Shown one piece after another: positions 1 through 15,000 of a DNA stretch of 64,000 bases (position 1 is its first letter; each line of letters opens with the position of its first letter). The notes beneath the pieces were generated by a model. It was not told where the DNA came from and searched no databases. It was given only the letters and a program-made list of their open reading frames with translations. Source of the stretch: Ptiloglossa arizonensis (Eukaryota; Arthropoda; Insecta; Hymenoptera; Colletidae); NCBI RefSeq assembly GCF_051014685.1, contig NW_027478907.1, forward strand, positions 1-64,000, read 5' to 3'. The position numbers and the translations under genes are program-made.

Positions 1-3000
1 GAATAACTAGAGCGGCCTAGGGGAAGGGAAACTAACTCATACCGTTGTAATGGGGCGAGTTTCTTCTTTCAGATGCAAACAGAAACTTTGCGGATTGGTC
101 ATCCGTTCGCGAGATATGGCAGTTTGAGGTAAGAAAACGCTTGAGAAAACTCCAAATTTTCGCAGTTCTGATGCTCGTAACGAATAATAGAGCGGACTAG
201 GGGGAAAAACTATCATACCGTTGTAATGGGCGAGTTTCTTATTTCAGTTGCAACAGAAACTTTGCGGATTGGTAATCCGTTCGCGAGATATGCAGTTTTG
301 ATGTAAGAACGCCTTGAGAAAACTCAAATTTTCGCGGTTTCTGATGCTGAGTGGAGAGACGAATAACTAGACGGCCTAGGGGAAAACTACTTCATACCGT
401 TGTTAATGGGGCAGGTTTCTACTTTTCAGATGTGCAACAGAAACTTTGCGGAGTTGCTCAATCCGTTCGGGGGCGAGATATGGCAGTTTTTGAGGTAAGA
501 AACGCTTGAGTAAACTCCAAATTTTCGCGAGTTCTGATGCTCGAACCGAATAACTAGATCGCCTAGGGGAAAACTACTCATTACCGTTGTAAAGGGGCGA
601 GTTTCTACATTTCAGATGCCAACAGAAACTTTGCGGATTGGTCAATCCCGTTCGCGAGATATGGCCTGTTTTGAGGTAAGAACGCCTTGAGAAACTCAAA
701 TTTTCTCTAGTTCTGAATGCTCGAATCGAATAGACTTAGAACGGCCTAGGGGAAAACTACTCATGACCGTTGTAATGGGTGCGAGTTCTCTACTTTCGAT
801 GCAACAGAACTTTGCGTATTGGCTCAATCCGTTCGCGAGATAATGGCAGTTTTGCTGGTAAGAAACGCTGAGAAACTCCAAATTTTCCGCAAGTTCTGAA
901 TGCTCGAAACGAATAACTAGAACGGCCTAGGGGAAAACTACTCATACCGTTGTAATGGGGGCGAGTTTCTACTTTCAGAAGCAACAGAAACTTTGCGGAT
1001 TGGTCCAATCCGTTCGCGATATATGGCAGTTTTGAGGTAAGAAAACGCTTGAGAACTCCAATTTTCGCAGTTCTGATGCTCGAAACGAATAAACTAGAAC
1101 GGCCTAGGGGAAAACTACTCATTACCGTTGTAATGGGCCGAGGTTTCTACTTTCAGATGCAACAGAACTTTGCGGATTGGTCAATCCGTCGCGAGATATG
1201 GCAGTTTGAGTGTAAGAAACGCTTGAGAAACTCAAAATTTTCGCAGTTCTGTGCTCGAAACGAATAACTAGAACGGCCTAGGGGAAAACTACTCATTAAC
1301 CGTATGTAATGGGGCGAGGTTCTACTTTCAGATGCAACAGAAACTTTGCGGATTGGTCAATCCGTTCGCGAGATATGGGCAGTTTTTGAGGTAAGAAACG
1401 CTTGAGAAACTCCAAATTTTCGCAGTTCTGATAGCTCGAACGAATAACTAGAACGGCCTAGGGAAAACTACTCATACCGTTGTAATGGGGCGAGTTCTCT
1501 ACTTTCAGATGCAACAGAAACTTTGCGGATATGGTCAATCCGTTCGCGAGATTGGCAGTTTTTGAGGTAAGAAACGCTTGAGAAACTCCAAATTTTCGCA
1601 GTTCTGATGCTCGAAACGAATAACTAGAGCGGCCTAGGGGAAAACTACTCATACCGTTGTAATGGGGCGAGTTTCTACTTTCAGATGCAACAGAAACTTT
1701 GCGGATTGGTCAATCCGTTCGCGAGATATGGCAGTTTTGAGGTAAAGAAACGCTTGAGAAACTCCAAATTTTCGCAGTTCTGATGCTCGAAACGAATAAC
1801 TAGAGCGGCCTAGGGGAAAACTACTCATACCGTTGTAATGGGGCGGATTCTACTTTCAGATGCAACAGAAACTTTGCGGATTGGTCAATCCGTTCGCGAG
1901 AATATGGCAGTTTTGAGGTAAGAAACGCTTGAGAAACTCCAAATTTTCGCAGTTCTGATGCTCGAAACGAATAACTAGAACGGCCTAGGGGAAAACTACT
2001 CATACCGTTGTAATGGGGCGAGTTTCTACTTCAGATGCAACAGAAACTTGCGGATTGGTCAATCCGTTCGCGAGATATGGCAGTTTTGAGGTAGAAACGC
2101 TTGAGAATACTCAAAATTTTCTTAGTTCTGATGCTCGAAACGAATAACTAGAACGGCCTAGGGGAAAAGCTACTCATGCCGTTGTAATGGGGCGAGTTTC
2201 TACTTTCAGATGCAACAGAAACTTTGCGGATTGGTCAATCAGTTCGCGAGATATGGCAGTTTTGAGGTAAGAAACGCTTGAGAAACTCCAAACTTTTCGC
2301 AGTTCTGATGCTCGAACGAATAACTAGAACGGCCTAGGGGAAAACTATCTCATACCGTTGTAATGGGGCGAGGTTCTACTTTCAGATGCAACAGAAACTT
2401 TGCGGATTGGTCCAATCCGTTCGCGAATATGGTAGTTTTGAGGTAAGAAACGCTTGAGAAACTCCAAATTTCGCAGTTCTGATGCTCGAAACGAATAACT
2501 AGAACGGCCTAGGGGATAACTACTCATACCGTTGTAATGGGGCGAGTTTCTACTTTCAGATGCAACCAGAAACTTTGCGGATTGGTCAATCGTTCGCGAG
2601 ATATGGCAGTTTTGAGGTAAGAAACGCTTGAGAAACTCCAAATTTTCGCAGTTCTGATGCTCGAAACGAATAACTAGAACGGCCTAGGGGAAAACTACTC
2701 ATACCGTTGTAATGGGGCGAGTTTCTACTTTCAGATGCAACAGAAACTTTGCGGATTGGTCAATCCGTTCGCGAGATATGGCAGTTTGTGAGTAAGAAAA
2801 GCTTGAGAAACTCCAAATTTTTCGCAGTTTCTGATGGTCGAAACGAATAACTAGAACGGCCTAGGGAAAACTACTCATACCGTTGTAATGGGGCGAGTTT
2901 CTACTTTCAGATGCAACAGAAACTTTGCGGATTGGTCAATCCGTTCGGGAGAGATATGGCAGTTTTGAGGTAAGAAACGCTTGAGAAACTCCAAATTTTC

Positions 3001-6000
3001 GCAGTTCTGATGCCTCGAAACGAATAACTAGAGCGGCACTAGGGGAAACTACTCATACCGTTGTAATGGGGCGAGTTTCTACTTTCAGATGCAACAGAAA
3101 ACTTTGCGGATTGGTCAATCGTTCGCGAGATATGGCAGTTTTGATGTAAGAAACGCTTGAGAAACTCAAAATTTTCGCAGTTCTGATGCTCGAAACGAAT
3201 AACTAGAACGGGCCTAGGGGGAAAAACTACTCATACCAGTTGTAATCGGGCGAGCTTCTACTTTCAGATGCAACAGAAACTTTGCGGATTGGTCAATCCG
3301 TTTCGCGAGAATATGGCAGTTTTGAGGTAAGAAACGCTTGAGAAACTCCAAATATTTTCGCAGTTCTGATGCTCGAAACGAATAACTAGAGCGGCCTAGG
3401 GGAAAACTACTCATACCGTTTGTAATGGGGCGAGTTTCCTACTTTCAGATGCACCAGAAACTTTGCGGATTGGTCATTCGTTCGCGAGATATGGCAGTTT
3501 GAGGTAGAGAAACGCTTGAGAAACTCCAAATTTCGCAGTTCTGATGCTCGAAACGAATAACTAGAACGGCCTAGGGGATAACTACTCATACCGTTGTAAG
3601 GGGGCGAGTTTCTACTTTCAGATGCAACAGAAACTTTGCGGATTGGTCAATCCGTTCGCGAGATATGGCAGTTTTGAGGTAAGAAACGCTTGAGAAACTC
3701 CAAATTTTCGCAGTTCTGATGCTCGAAACGATAACTAGAAACGGCCTAGGGGAAACTACTCATACCGTTGTATGGGGCGAGGTTCTACTTTCAGATGCAA
3801 CAGAACTTTGCGGATTGGTCAATCCGTTCGCGAAATAGGGCAGGTTTTGAGGTAAGAAACGCTGAGAAACTCCAAATTTTCGCAGTTCTGATCCTCGAAA
3901 CGAAAAAAACTAAGAACGGCCTAGGGGAAAACTACTCATTACCGTTGTAATGGGGCGAGTATCTACTTTCCAGATGCAACAGAAACTTTCGGATTGGTCA
4001 ATCCGTTCGCGAGATATGGCGGTTTTGAGTTAGGTAAAAACGCTTGAGAAACTCCAAATTTCTCTAGTTCTGATGCTCGTTACGAATAACCTAGAACGGC
4101 CTAGGGGATAACTACTCATACAGTTGTAATGGGGCGAGTTCTACTTTCAGAATGCAACAGAAACTTTGCGGATGGTCAATCCGTTCGCGAGATATGGCAG
4201 TTTTGAGTACGAAACGCTTGAGAAACCCTCCAAATTTTCGCAGTTCTGATGCTCGAAACGAATAACTAGAGCGGGCCTAGGGGAAAACTACTCATACCGT
4301 TGTAATGGGGCGAGTTTCTACTTTCAGATGCAACAGAAACCTTTGCGGATTGGTCAATCCGTCGCGAGATATGCAGTTTTGAGGTAAGAAGCTCTGAGAA
4401 ACTCCAAATTTCGCAGTTCTGATGCTCGAAACGAATAACTAGAGCGCCTAGGGGAAAACTACTCATACCGTTGTAATGGGGCGAGTTTCTACCTTTCAGA
4501 TGCAACAGAAAACTTTGCGGATTGGTCAATCCGTTCGCAGAGATTATGGCAGTTTTGAGTAAAGAAAACGCTTGAGGAAACTCCAAATTTTCGCAGTTCT
4601 GATGTACTCGAAACGAATAACTAGAGCGGACTAGGGAAAAACTAATCATACCGTTGTAATGGGGCGAGTTTCTACTTCAGATGCAACAGAAACTTTGCGG
4701 ATTGGTCAATCCGTTCGCGAGATATGGCAGTTTTGATGTAAGAAACGCTTGAGAAACTCAAAATTTTCGCAGTTCTGATGCTACGAAACGAATAACTAGA
4801 AACGGCCTAGGGGAAAACTACTCATACCATTGTAATCGGGCGAGCTTCTACTTTCAGATGCAACAGAAACTTTGCGGATTGGTCAATCCGTTCGCGAGAT
4901 ATGGCAGTTTTGAGGTAAGAAACGCTTGAGAAACTCAAACTTTTCGCAGTTCGGTGCTCCGAAACGAATAACTAGAGCGGCTAGGGGAAAACTACTCATA
5001 CCGTTGTAATGGGGCGAGTTATCTACTCTTCAGATGCACCAGAAACTTTGCGGATTGGTCATTCCGTTCGCGAGATATGGCAGTTTGAGGTAAGAAACGC
5101 TTGAGAAACTCCAAATTTCGCAGTTCTGATGCTCGGAAACGAAATAACTAGAACGCCTAGGGGATAAACTACTCATACCGTTGTAATGGGCGAGTTTCTA
5201 CTTTCAGATGCAACAGAAACTTTGCGGATTGGGTCAATCCGTTCGCGAGATATGGCAGTTTTGAGGTAAGAAACGCTTGAGAAACTCCAAATTTTCGCAG
5301 TTCTGAGGCTCGAACGAATAACTAGAACGGCCTAGGGGAAAACTACTCATACCGTTGTAATGGGGCGAGGTTCTACTTTCAGATGCAACAGAAACTTTGC
5401 GGATTGGTCAATCCGTTCGCGAAATAGGGCAGTTTTGAGGTAAGCAAACGCTTGTGAGAAACTCCAAATTTTCGCAGTTCTGATGCTCGAACGAATAACT
5501 AGAGCGGCCTAGGGGAAAACTACTCATACCGTTGTAATGGGGCGAGTTTCTACTTTCAGATGCAACAGAACTTTGCGGATTGGTCAATCCGTTCGCGAGA
5601 TATGGCAGTTTTGATGTAAGAAACGCTTGAGAAACTCAAATTTTCGGCAGTTCTGATGCTCGAAACCGAATAACTAGAACGGCCTAGGGGAAAACATACT
5701 CATTACCATTGTAATCCGGGCGAGCCTTCTACTTTCAGATGCAACAGAAACTTTGCGGATTGGGTCAATCCGTTCGCGAGGATATGGCAGTTTTGAGGTA
5801 AGAAACGCTTGAGAAACTCCAAATTTTCGCAGTTCTGATGCTCGAAACGAATAACTAGAGCGGCCTAGGGAAAACTACTCCATACCGTTGTATGGGGCGA
5901 GTTTCTACTTTCAGATGCACCAGAAACTTTGCCGGATTGGTCATTCCGTCGCGAGATATGGCAGTTGTGGTAAGAAAGAAACGCTTGAGAAACTCCAAAT

Positions 6001-9000
6001 TTTTCGCAGTTCTGATGCTCGAAACGAATAACTAGAACGGCCTAGGGGATAACTACTCATACCGTTGTAATGGGCGAGTTTCCTACTTTCAGATGCAACA
6101 GAAACTTTGCGGATTGGTCAATCCGTTCGCGAGATATGGCAGTTTTGAGGTAGAACGCTTGAGAAACTCCAAAATTTTCGCAGTTCTGATGCTCGAAACG
6201 AATAACTAGAACGGCCTAGGGAAAACTTACTCATACCGTTGTAATGGGGCGAGGTTTCTACTTTCAGATGCAACAGAAACTTTGCGGATTGGTCAATCCG
6301 TTCGCGAAATAGGGCAGTTTTGAGGTAAGAAACGCTGAGAAACTCCAAATTATTCGCAGTTCTGATCCTCGAAACGAATAACTAGAACGGCCTAGGGGAA
6401 AACTACTCATACCGTTGTAATGGGGCGAGTTTCTACTTCCAGATGCAACAGAAACTTTGCGGATTGGTCAATCCGTTCGCGAGATATGGCGGTTTTGAGG
6501 TAAGAAACGCTTGAGAAACTCCAAATTTTCTTAGTTCTGATGCTCGAAACGAATAACTAGAACGGCCTAGGGGTAACTACTCATACCGTTGTAATGGGTC
6601 GAGTTTCTACTTTCAGATGCAACAGAAACTTTGCGGATTGGTCAATCCGTTCGCGAGATATGGCAGTTTTGAGGTAAGAAACGCTTGAGAAACTCCAAAT
6701 TTTCGCAGTTCTGATGCTCGAAACGAAACCTAGAGCGGCCTAGGGGAAAACTAACTCATACCGTTGTATGGGGCGAGTTTCTACTTTCAGATGCAACAGA
6801 AAACTTTGCGGATTGCGTCAATCGTTCGCGTGATATGGCAGTTTTGAGGTAGGGGAGAACGCTTGAGAAACTCCAAATTTTCGCAGTTCTGATGCTCGAA
6901 ACGATATAACCTAGAGCGGCCTAGGGAAAACTACTCATACCGTTGTAATGGGGCGAGTTTCCTACTTTCAGATGCAACAGAAACTATGCGGATTGGTCAA
7001 TCAGTCGCGAGGATATGGCAGTTTTGAGGTAAGAAACGCTTGAGAAACTCCAAATTTTCGCAGTTCTGATGCTCGAAACGAATAACTAGAACGGCCTAGG
7101 GGAAAACTACTCATACCGTTTGTAATGGGGCGAGTTTCCTACTTTCAGATGCAACAGAAACTTTGCGGATTGGTCAATCCGTTCGCGAGATATGGCAGTT
7201 TTGAGGTAAGAACGCTTGAGAAACTCCAAATTTTCTTAGTTCTGATGCTCGAAACGAATAACTAGAACGCCTAGGGATAACTACTCATACCGTTGTAATG
7301 GGGCGAGTTTCTACTTTCAGATGCAACAGAAACTTTGCGGATTGGTCAATCCGTTCGCGAGATATGGCAGTTTTGAGGTAAGAAACGCTTGAGAAAACTC
7401 CAAATTTTCGCAGTTCTGATGCTCAGAAACGAATAACTAGAACGGCCTAGGGGAAAACTACTCATACCGTTGTAATGGGGCGAGTTTCTACTTTCAGATG
7501 CAACAGAAACTTTGCGGATTGGTCAATCCGTTCGCGAGATATGGCAGTTTTGAGGTAAGAAAAGCCTTGAGAAACTCCAAATTTTCGCAGTTCTGATGGT
7601 CGAAACGAATAACTAGAACGGCCTAGGGGGAAAACTACTCATACCGTTTGTAATGGGGCGAGTTTCTGACTTTCAGATGCAACAGAAACTTTGCGGATTG
7701 GTCAATCCGTTCGCGAGATATGCAGTTTTGAGGTAAAGAAACGCTTGAGAAACTCCAAATTTTCGCAGTTCTGATGCTCGAAACGAATAACTAGAGCGGC
7801 CTAGGGGAAAACTACTCATACCGTTGTAATGGGGCGAGTTTCTACTTTCAGATGCAACAGAAACTTTGCGGATTGGTCAATCCGTTCGCGAGATATGGCA
7901 GTTTTGAGGTAAGAAACGCTTGAGAAACTCAAAATTTTCGCAGTTCTGATGCTCGAAACGAATAACTAGAACGGCCTAGGGGAAAACTACTCATACCATT
8001 GTAATCGGGGCGAAGGGGGGCTTCTACTTTCAGATGCAACAGAAACTTTGCGGATTGGTCAATCCGTTCGCGAGATATGCAGTTTTGAGGTAAGAAACGC
8101 TTGAGAAACTCCAAATTTCCGCAGTTCTGATGCTCGAAACGAATAACTAGAAACGGCCTAGGGGAAAACTACTCATACCGTTGTAATGGGGCGGAGTTTC
8201 TACATTCAGATTGCAACAGAAACTTTGCGGAATTGGTCAATCCGTTCGCGAGATATGGCAGTTTTGAGGTAAGAAACGCTTGAGAAACTCCAAATTTTCT
8301 TAGTTCTGATGCTCGAAACGAGATAGCTAGAACGGCCTAGGGGAAAACTACTCATGCCGTTGTAATGGGGCGAGTTTCTACTTTCAGATGCAACAGAAAC
8401 TTTGCGGATTGGTCAATCCGTTCGCGAGATATGGCAGTTTTGAGGTAAGAAAACGCTTGAGAAACTCCAAATTTTCGCAGTTCTGATGCTCGAAACGAAT
8501 AACTAGAACGGCCTAGGGGGAAAACTATCATACCGTTGTAATGGGGCGAGGTTCTACTTTCAGATGCAACAGAAACTTTGAGGATTGGTCAATCCGTTCG
8601 CGAAATAGGCAGTTTTGAGGTAAGAAACGCTTGAGAAACGCCAAATTTTCGCAGTTCTGATCCTCGAAACGAATAACTAGAACGGCCTAGGGGAAAACTA
8701 CTCATACCGTTGTAATGGGGCGAGTTTCTACTTCCAGATGCATACAGAAACTTTGCGGATTGGTCAATCGTTCGCGAGATATGGCAGTTTTGAGGTAGGA
8801 AACGCTTGAGAAACTCAAAATTTTCGCAGTTCTGATGGCTCGAAACGAATAACTAGAACGGCCTAGGGGAAAACTACTCATACCGTTGTAATGGGGCGAG
8901 TTTCTACTTTCAGATGCAACAGAAACATTGCGGATTGTCAATCCGTTCGCGAGATATGCAAGTTTTGAGGTAAGAAACGCTTGAGAAACTCCAAATTTTC

Positions 9001-12000
9001 GCAGTTCTGATGCTCGAAACGAATAACTAGAGCGGCCTAGGGGAAAACTACTCATACCGTTGTAATTGGGGCGAGTTTCTACTTTCAGATGCAACAGAAA
9101 CTTTGCGGATTGGTCAATCCGTTCGCGAGATATGGCAGTTTTGAGGTAAGAAACGCTTGAGAAACTCCAAATTTTCGCAGTTCTGATGCTCGAAACGAAT
9201 AACTAGAACGGCCCTAGGGGATAACTACTCATACCGTTGTAATGGGGCGAGTTTCTACTTTCAGATGCAACAGAAACTTTGCGGATTGGTCAATCCGTTC
9301 GCGAGATATGGCAGTTTTGAGGTAAGAAACGCTTGAGAAACTCCAAATTTTCGCAGTTCTGATGCTCGAAACGAATAACTAGAACGGCCTAGGGGAAAAC
9401 TACTCATACCGTTGTAATGGGGCGAGTTTCTACTTTCAGATGCAACAGAAACTTTGCGGATTGGTCAATCCGTTCGCGAGATATGGCAGTTTTGAGGTAA
9501 GAAAAGCTTGAGAAACTCCAAATTTCGCAGTTCTGATGGTCGAAACGAATAACTAGAACGGCCTAGGGAAAACTACTCATACCGTTGTAATGGGGCGAGT
9601 TTATACTTTCAGATGCAACAGAAACTTTGCGGATTTGTCAATCCGTTCGCGAGATATGGCAAGTTTTGAGGTAAGAAACGCTTGAGAAACTCCAAATTTT
9701 CGCAGTTCTGATGCTCGAAACGAATAACTAGAGCGGCCTAGGGGAAAACTACTCATACCGTTGTAATGGGGCGAGTTTCTACTTTCAGATGCAACAGAAA
9801 CTTTGCGGATTGGTCAATCCGTTCGCGAGATATGGCAGTTTTGAGGTAAGAAACGCTTGAGAAACTCCCAAATTTTCGCAGTTCTGATGCTCGAAACGAA
9901 TAACTAGAGCGGCCTAGGGGAAAACTACTCATACCGTTGTAATGGGGCGAGTTTCTACTTTCAGATGGCAACAGATACCTTTGCGATTGGTCAATCCGTT
10001 CGCGAGATATGGCAGTTTTGAGGTAAGAAACGCTTGAGAAACTCCAAATTTTCGCAGTTCTGATGCTCGAAACGAATAACTAGAACGGCCTAGGGGAAAA
10101 CTACTCATACCGTTGTAATGGGGCGAGTTTCTACTTTCAGATGCAACAGAAACTTTGCGGATTGGTCAATCCGTTCGCGAGATATGGCAGTTTTGAGGTA
10201 AGAAACGCTTGAGAAACTCCAAATTTTCGCAGTTCTGATGCTCGAACGAATAACTAGAACGGCCTAGGGGAAAACTACTCATACCGTTGTAATGGGGCGA
10301 GTTTCTACTTTCAGATGCAACAGAAACTTTGCGGATTGGTCAATCCGTTCGCGAGATATGGCAGTTTTGAGGTAAGAAACGCTTGAGAAACTCCAAATTT
10401 TCGCAGTTCTGATTGCTCGAAACGAATAACTAGAACGGCCTAGGGGAAAACTACTCATGCCGTTGTAATGGGGCGAGTTTCTACTTTCAGATGCAACAGA
10501 AACTTTGCCGGATTGGTCAATCCGTTCGCGAGATATGGCAGTTTTGAGGTAAGAAACGCTTGAGAAACTCCAAATTTTCGCAGTTCTGATGCTCGAAACG
10601 AAGAACTAGACCGGCCTAGGGGAAAACTACTCATACCGTTGTAATGGGGCGAGTTTCTACTTTCAGATGCAACAGAAACTTTGCGGATTGGTCAATCCGT
10701 TCGCGAATATGGCAGTTTTGAGGTAAGAAACGCTTGAGAAACTCCAAATTTTCGCAGTTCTGTTGCTCGAAACGAATAGCTAGAAACGGCCTAGGGGGAA
10801 AACTACTCATACCATTGTAATCGGGCGAGCTTCTACTTTCAGATGCAACAGAAACTTTTGCGGATTGGTCAATCCGTTCGCGAGATATGGCAGCTTTGAG
10901 GTAAGAAACGCTTGAGAAACTCCAAATTTTCGCAGTTCTGATGCTCGAAACGAATAACTAGAACGGCCTAGGGGAAAACTACTCATACCGTTGTAATGGG
11001 GCGAGTTTCTACTTCAGATGCAACAGAAACTTTGCGGATTGGTCAATCCGTTCGCGAGATATGGCAGTTTTGAGGTAAGAAACGCTTGAGAACTCCAAAT
11101 TTTCGCAGTTCTGATGCTCGAAAACGAATAACTAGAACGGCCTAGGGGAAAACTACTCATACGTTGTAATGGGGCGAGTTTCTACGTTCAGATGCAACAG
11201 AAACTTTGCGGATTGTCAATCCGTTCGCGAGATATGGCAGTTTTGAGGTAAGAAGCGCTTGAGAAACTCAAAATTTTCGCAGTTCTGATGCTCGAAAACG
11301 AATAACTAGAACGGCCTAGGGGAAAACTACTCATACCGTTGTAATGGGGCGAGGGTTCTACTTTCAGATGCAACAGAAACTTTGCGGATTGGTCAATCCG
11401 TTCGCGAGATATGGCAGTTTTGAGGTAAGAAACACTTGAGAAACTCCAAATTTTCGCAGTTCTGTTGCTCGAAACAAATAACTAGAACGGCCTAGGGGAA
11501 AACTACTCATACCATTGTAATCGGGCGAGCTACTACTTTCAGATGCAACAGAAACTTTACGGATTGGTCAATTCGTTCGCGAGATATGGCAGTTTTGAGG
11601 TAAGAAACGCTGAGAAACTCCAAATTTTCGCAGTTCTGTTGCTCGAAACGAATAACTAGAACGGCCTAGGGGAAAACTACTCATACCATTGTAATGAGGC
11701 GAGTTTCTACTTTCAGATGCAACAGAAACTTTACGGATTGGTCAATTCGTTCGCGAGATATGGCAGTTTTGAGGTAAGAAACGCTTGAGAAACTCCAAAT
11801 TTTCGCAGTTCTGATGCTAGAAACGAATAACTAGAACGGCCTAGGGGAAAACAACTCATACCGTTGTAATCGGGAGAGCTTCTACTTTCAGATGCAACAG
11901 AAACTTTACGGATTGGTTCAATCCGTTCGCGAGATATGGCAGTTTTGAGGTAAGAAACGCTTGAGAAACTCAAAATTTTCGCAGTTTCTGATGCTCAAAA

Positions 12001-15000
12001 CGAATAACTAGAACGGCCTAGGGGAAAACTACTCATACGGTTGTAATGGGGCGAGTTTCTACTTCCAGATGCAACAGAAACTTTGCGGATTGGTCAATCC
12101 GTTCGCGAGATATGGCAGTTTTGAGGTAAGAAACGCTTGAGAAACTCAAATTTTCGCAGTTCTGATGCTCGAAAACGAATAACTAGAACGGCCTAGGGAG
12201 GGAAAACTACTCATACCGTTGTAATGGCGCGAGTTTCTACTTTTAGATGCAACAGAAACTTTGCGGATTGGTCAATCCGTTCGCGAGATATGGCAGTTTT
12301 GATGTAAGAAACGCTTGAGAAACTCCAAATTTTCGCAGTTCTGATGCTCGAAACGAATAACTAAGAACGGCCTAGGGGAAAAACTACTCATACCGTTTGT
12401 AATGGGGCGAGGTTCTACTTTCAGATGCAACAGAACCTTTGCGGATTGGTCAATCCGTTCGCGAGATATGGCAGTTTTGAAGTAAGAAACTCTTGAGAAA
12501 CTCCAAATTTTTCGCAGTTCTGTTGCTCGAAACGAATAACTAGAACGGCTAGGGGAAAACTACTCATACCATTGTATACGGGCGAGCTACTACTTTCAGA
12601 TGCAACAGAAACATTGCGGATTGGTTCAATCCGTTCGCGAGATATGGCAGTTTTGAGGTAAGAAACGCTTGAGAATTCAAAATTTTCGCAGTTCTGATGC
12701 TCGAAACGATAACTAGAACGGCCTAGGGGAAAACTACTCATACCGTTGTAATGGCGCGAGGTTTCTACTTTCCAGATGCAACAGAAACTTTGCGGATTGG
12801 TCATCCGTTCGCGAGATATGGCAGTTTTGAGGTAAGAAACGCTTGAGAAACTCCAAATTTTCGCAGTTCTGATGCTCGAAAACAAATAACTAGAACGGCC
12901 TAGGGGAAAACTACTCATACCATTGTAATCGGGCGAGCTACTACTTTCAGATGCAACAGAAAACTTTACGGATGGTTCAATTCGTTCGTGAGATATGCAG
13001 TTTTGATGTAAGAAACGCTTGAGAAACTCCAAATTTTCGCAGTTCTGATGCTCGAAACGAATAACTAGAACGGCCTAGGGAAAACTACTCATACCGTTGT
13101 AATGGGGCGAGGTTCTACTTTCAGATGCAACAGAAACTTTGCGGATTGGTCAATCCGTTCGCGAGATATGGCAGTTTTGAGGTAAGAAACACTTGAGAAA
13201 CTCCAAATTTTCGCAGTTCTGTTGCTCGAAACAAATAACTAGAACGGCCTAGGGGAAAACTACTCATACCATTGTAATCGGGCGAGCTACTACTTTCAGA
13301 TGCAACAGAAACTTTACGGATTGGTCAATTCGTTCGCGAGATATGGCAGTTTTGAGGTAAGAAAACGCTTGAGAAGTCCAAATTTTCGCAGTTCTGTTGC
13401 TCGAACGAATAACTAGAACGGCCTAGGGGAAAACTACTCATGCCGTTGTAATCGGGAGAGCTTCTATTTTCAGATGCAACAGAAATTTTGCGTATTGGTC
13501 AATCCGTTCGCGAGATATGGCAGTTTTGAGGTAAGAAACGCTTGAGAAACTCCAAATTTCGCAGTTCTGTTGCTCGAAACGAATAACTAGAACGGCCTAG
13601 GGGAAAACTACTCATACCGTTGTAATGGGGCGAGTTTCTACTTTCAGATGCAACAGAAACTTTGCGGATTGGTTAATCCGTTCGCGAGATATGGCAGTTT
13701 TGAGGTAAGAAACGCTTGAGAAACACAAAATTTTCGCAGTTCTGATGCTCGAAACGAATAACTAGAACGGCCTAGGGGGAAAACTACTCATACCATTGTA
13801 ATCGGGCGAGCTACTACCTTTCAGATGCAACAGAAACATTGCGGATTGGTCAATCCGTTCGCGAGATAATGGCAGTGGTTTTGAGGTAAGAAACGCTTTG
13901 AGAAACTCCAAATTTTCGCAGTTCTGTTGCTCGAAACGAATAACTAGAACGGCCTAGGGGAAAACTACTCATACCATTGTAATCGGGGCGAGCTTTCTAC
14001 TTTCAGATGCAACAGAAACTTTGCGGATTGGTCAATCCGTTCGCGAGATATGGCAGTTTTGAGGTAAGAAACCCGCTTGAGAAACTCCAAATTTTCTTAG
14101 TTCTGATGCTCGAAACGAATAACTAGAACGGCCTAGGGGAAAACTACTCATGCCGTTGTAATGGGGTGCGAGTTTCTACTTTCAGATGCAACAGAAAACT
14201 TTGCGGATTGGTCAATCCGTTCGCGAGAATATGGCAGTTTTGAGAAGAAACGCTTGAGAAACTCCAAATTTTCGCAGTTCTGTTGCTCGAAACGAATAAC
14301 TAGAACGGCCTAGGGGAAAAACTACTCATACCGTTGTAATGGGGCGAGGTTCTACTTTCAGATGCAACAGAAACTTTGCGGATTGGTCAATCTGTTCGCG
14401 AGATATGGCAGTTTTGAGGTAAGAAACACTTGAGAAACTCCAAATTTTCGCAAGTTCTGTTGCTCGAAACAAATAACTAGAACGGCCTAGGGAAAAACTA
14501 CTCATACCATTGTAATCGGGCGAGCTACTACTTCAGATGCAACAGAAACTTTACGGATTGGTCAATTCGTTCGCGAGATATGGCAGTTTTGAGGTAAGAA
14601 ACGCTTGAGAAACTCCAAATTTTCGCAATTCTGTTGCCTCGACACGAATAACTAGAACGGCCTAGGGGAAAACTACTCATACCATTGTAATGGGTCGAGT
14701 TCTACTTTCCAGATGCAACAAGAAACTTTGCGGATTGGTCAATCCGTTCGCGAGATATGGCAGTTTTGAGGTAAGAAACGCTTGAGGAAACTCCAAATTT
14801 TCGCAGTTCTGATCCTCGAAACGAATAACTAGAACGGCCTAGGGGAAAACTACTCATACCGGTTTGTAATGGGGCGAGTTTCTACTTCCAGATGCAACAG
14901 AAACTTTGCGGATTGGTCAATCCGTTCGCGAGATATGGCAGTTTTGAGGTAAGAAACGCTTGAGAAATTCAAAATTTCGCAGTTCTGATTCTCGAAACGA

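Noticed and set aside
12421..13032. Longest open frame, 203 codons on the minus strand
   Set aside because: It is the satellite read antisense. Its repeated MSSFPLGRSS-type segments occur throughout the array. Because 175 is not divisible by three the frame should shift at each unit, and the length here depends on the private indels of the noisy zone. In clean sequence such frames stop at about 76 codons.
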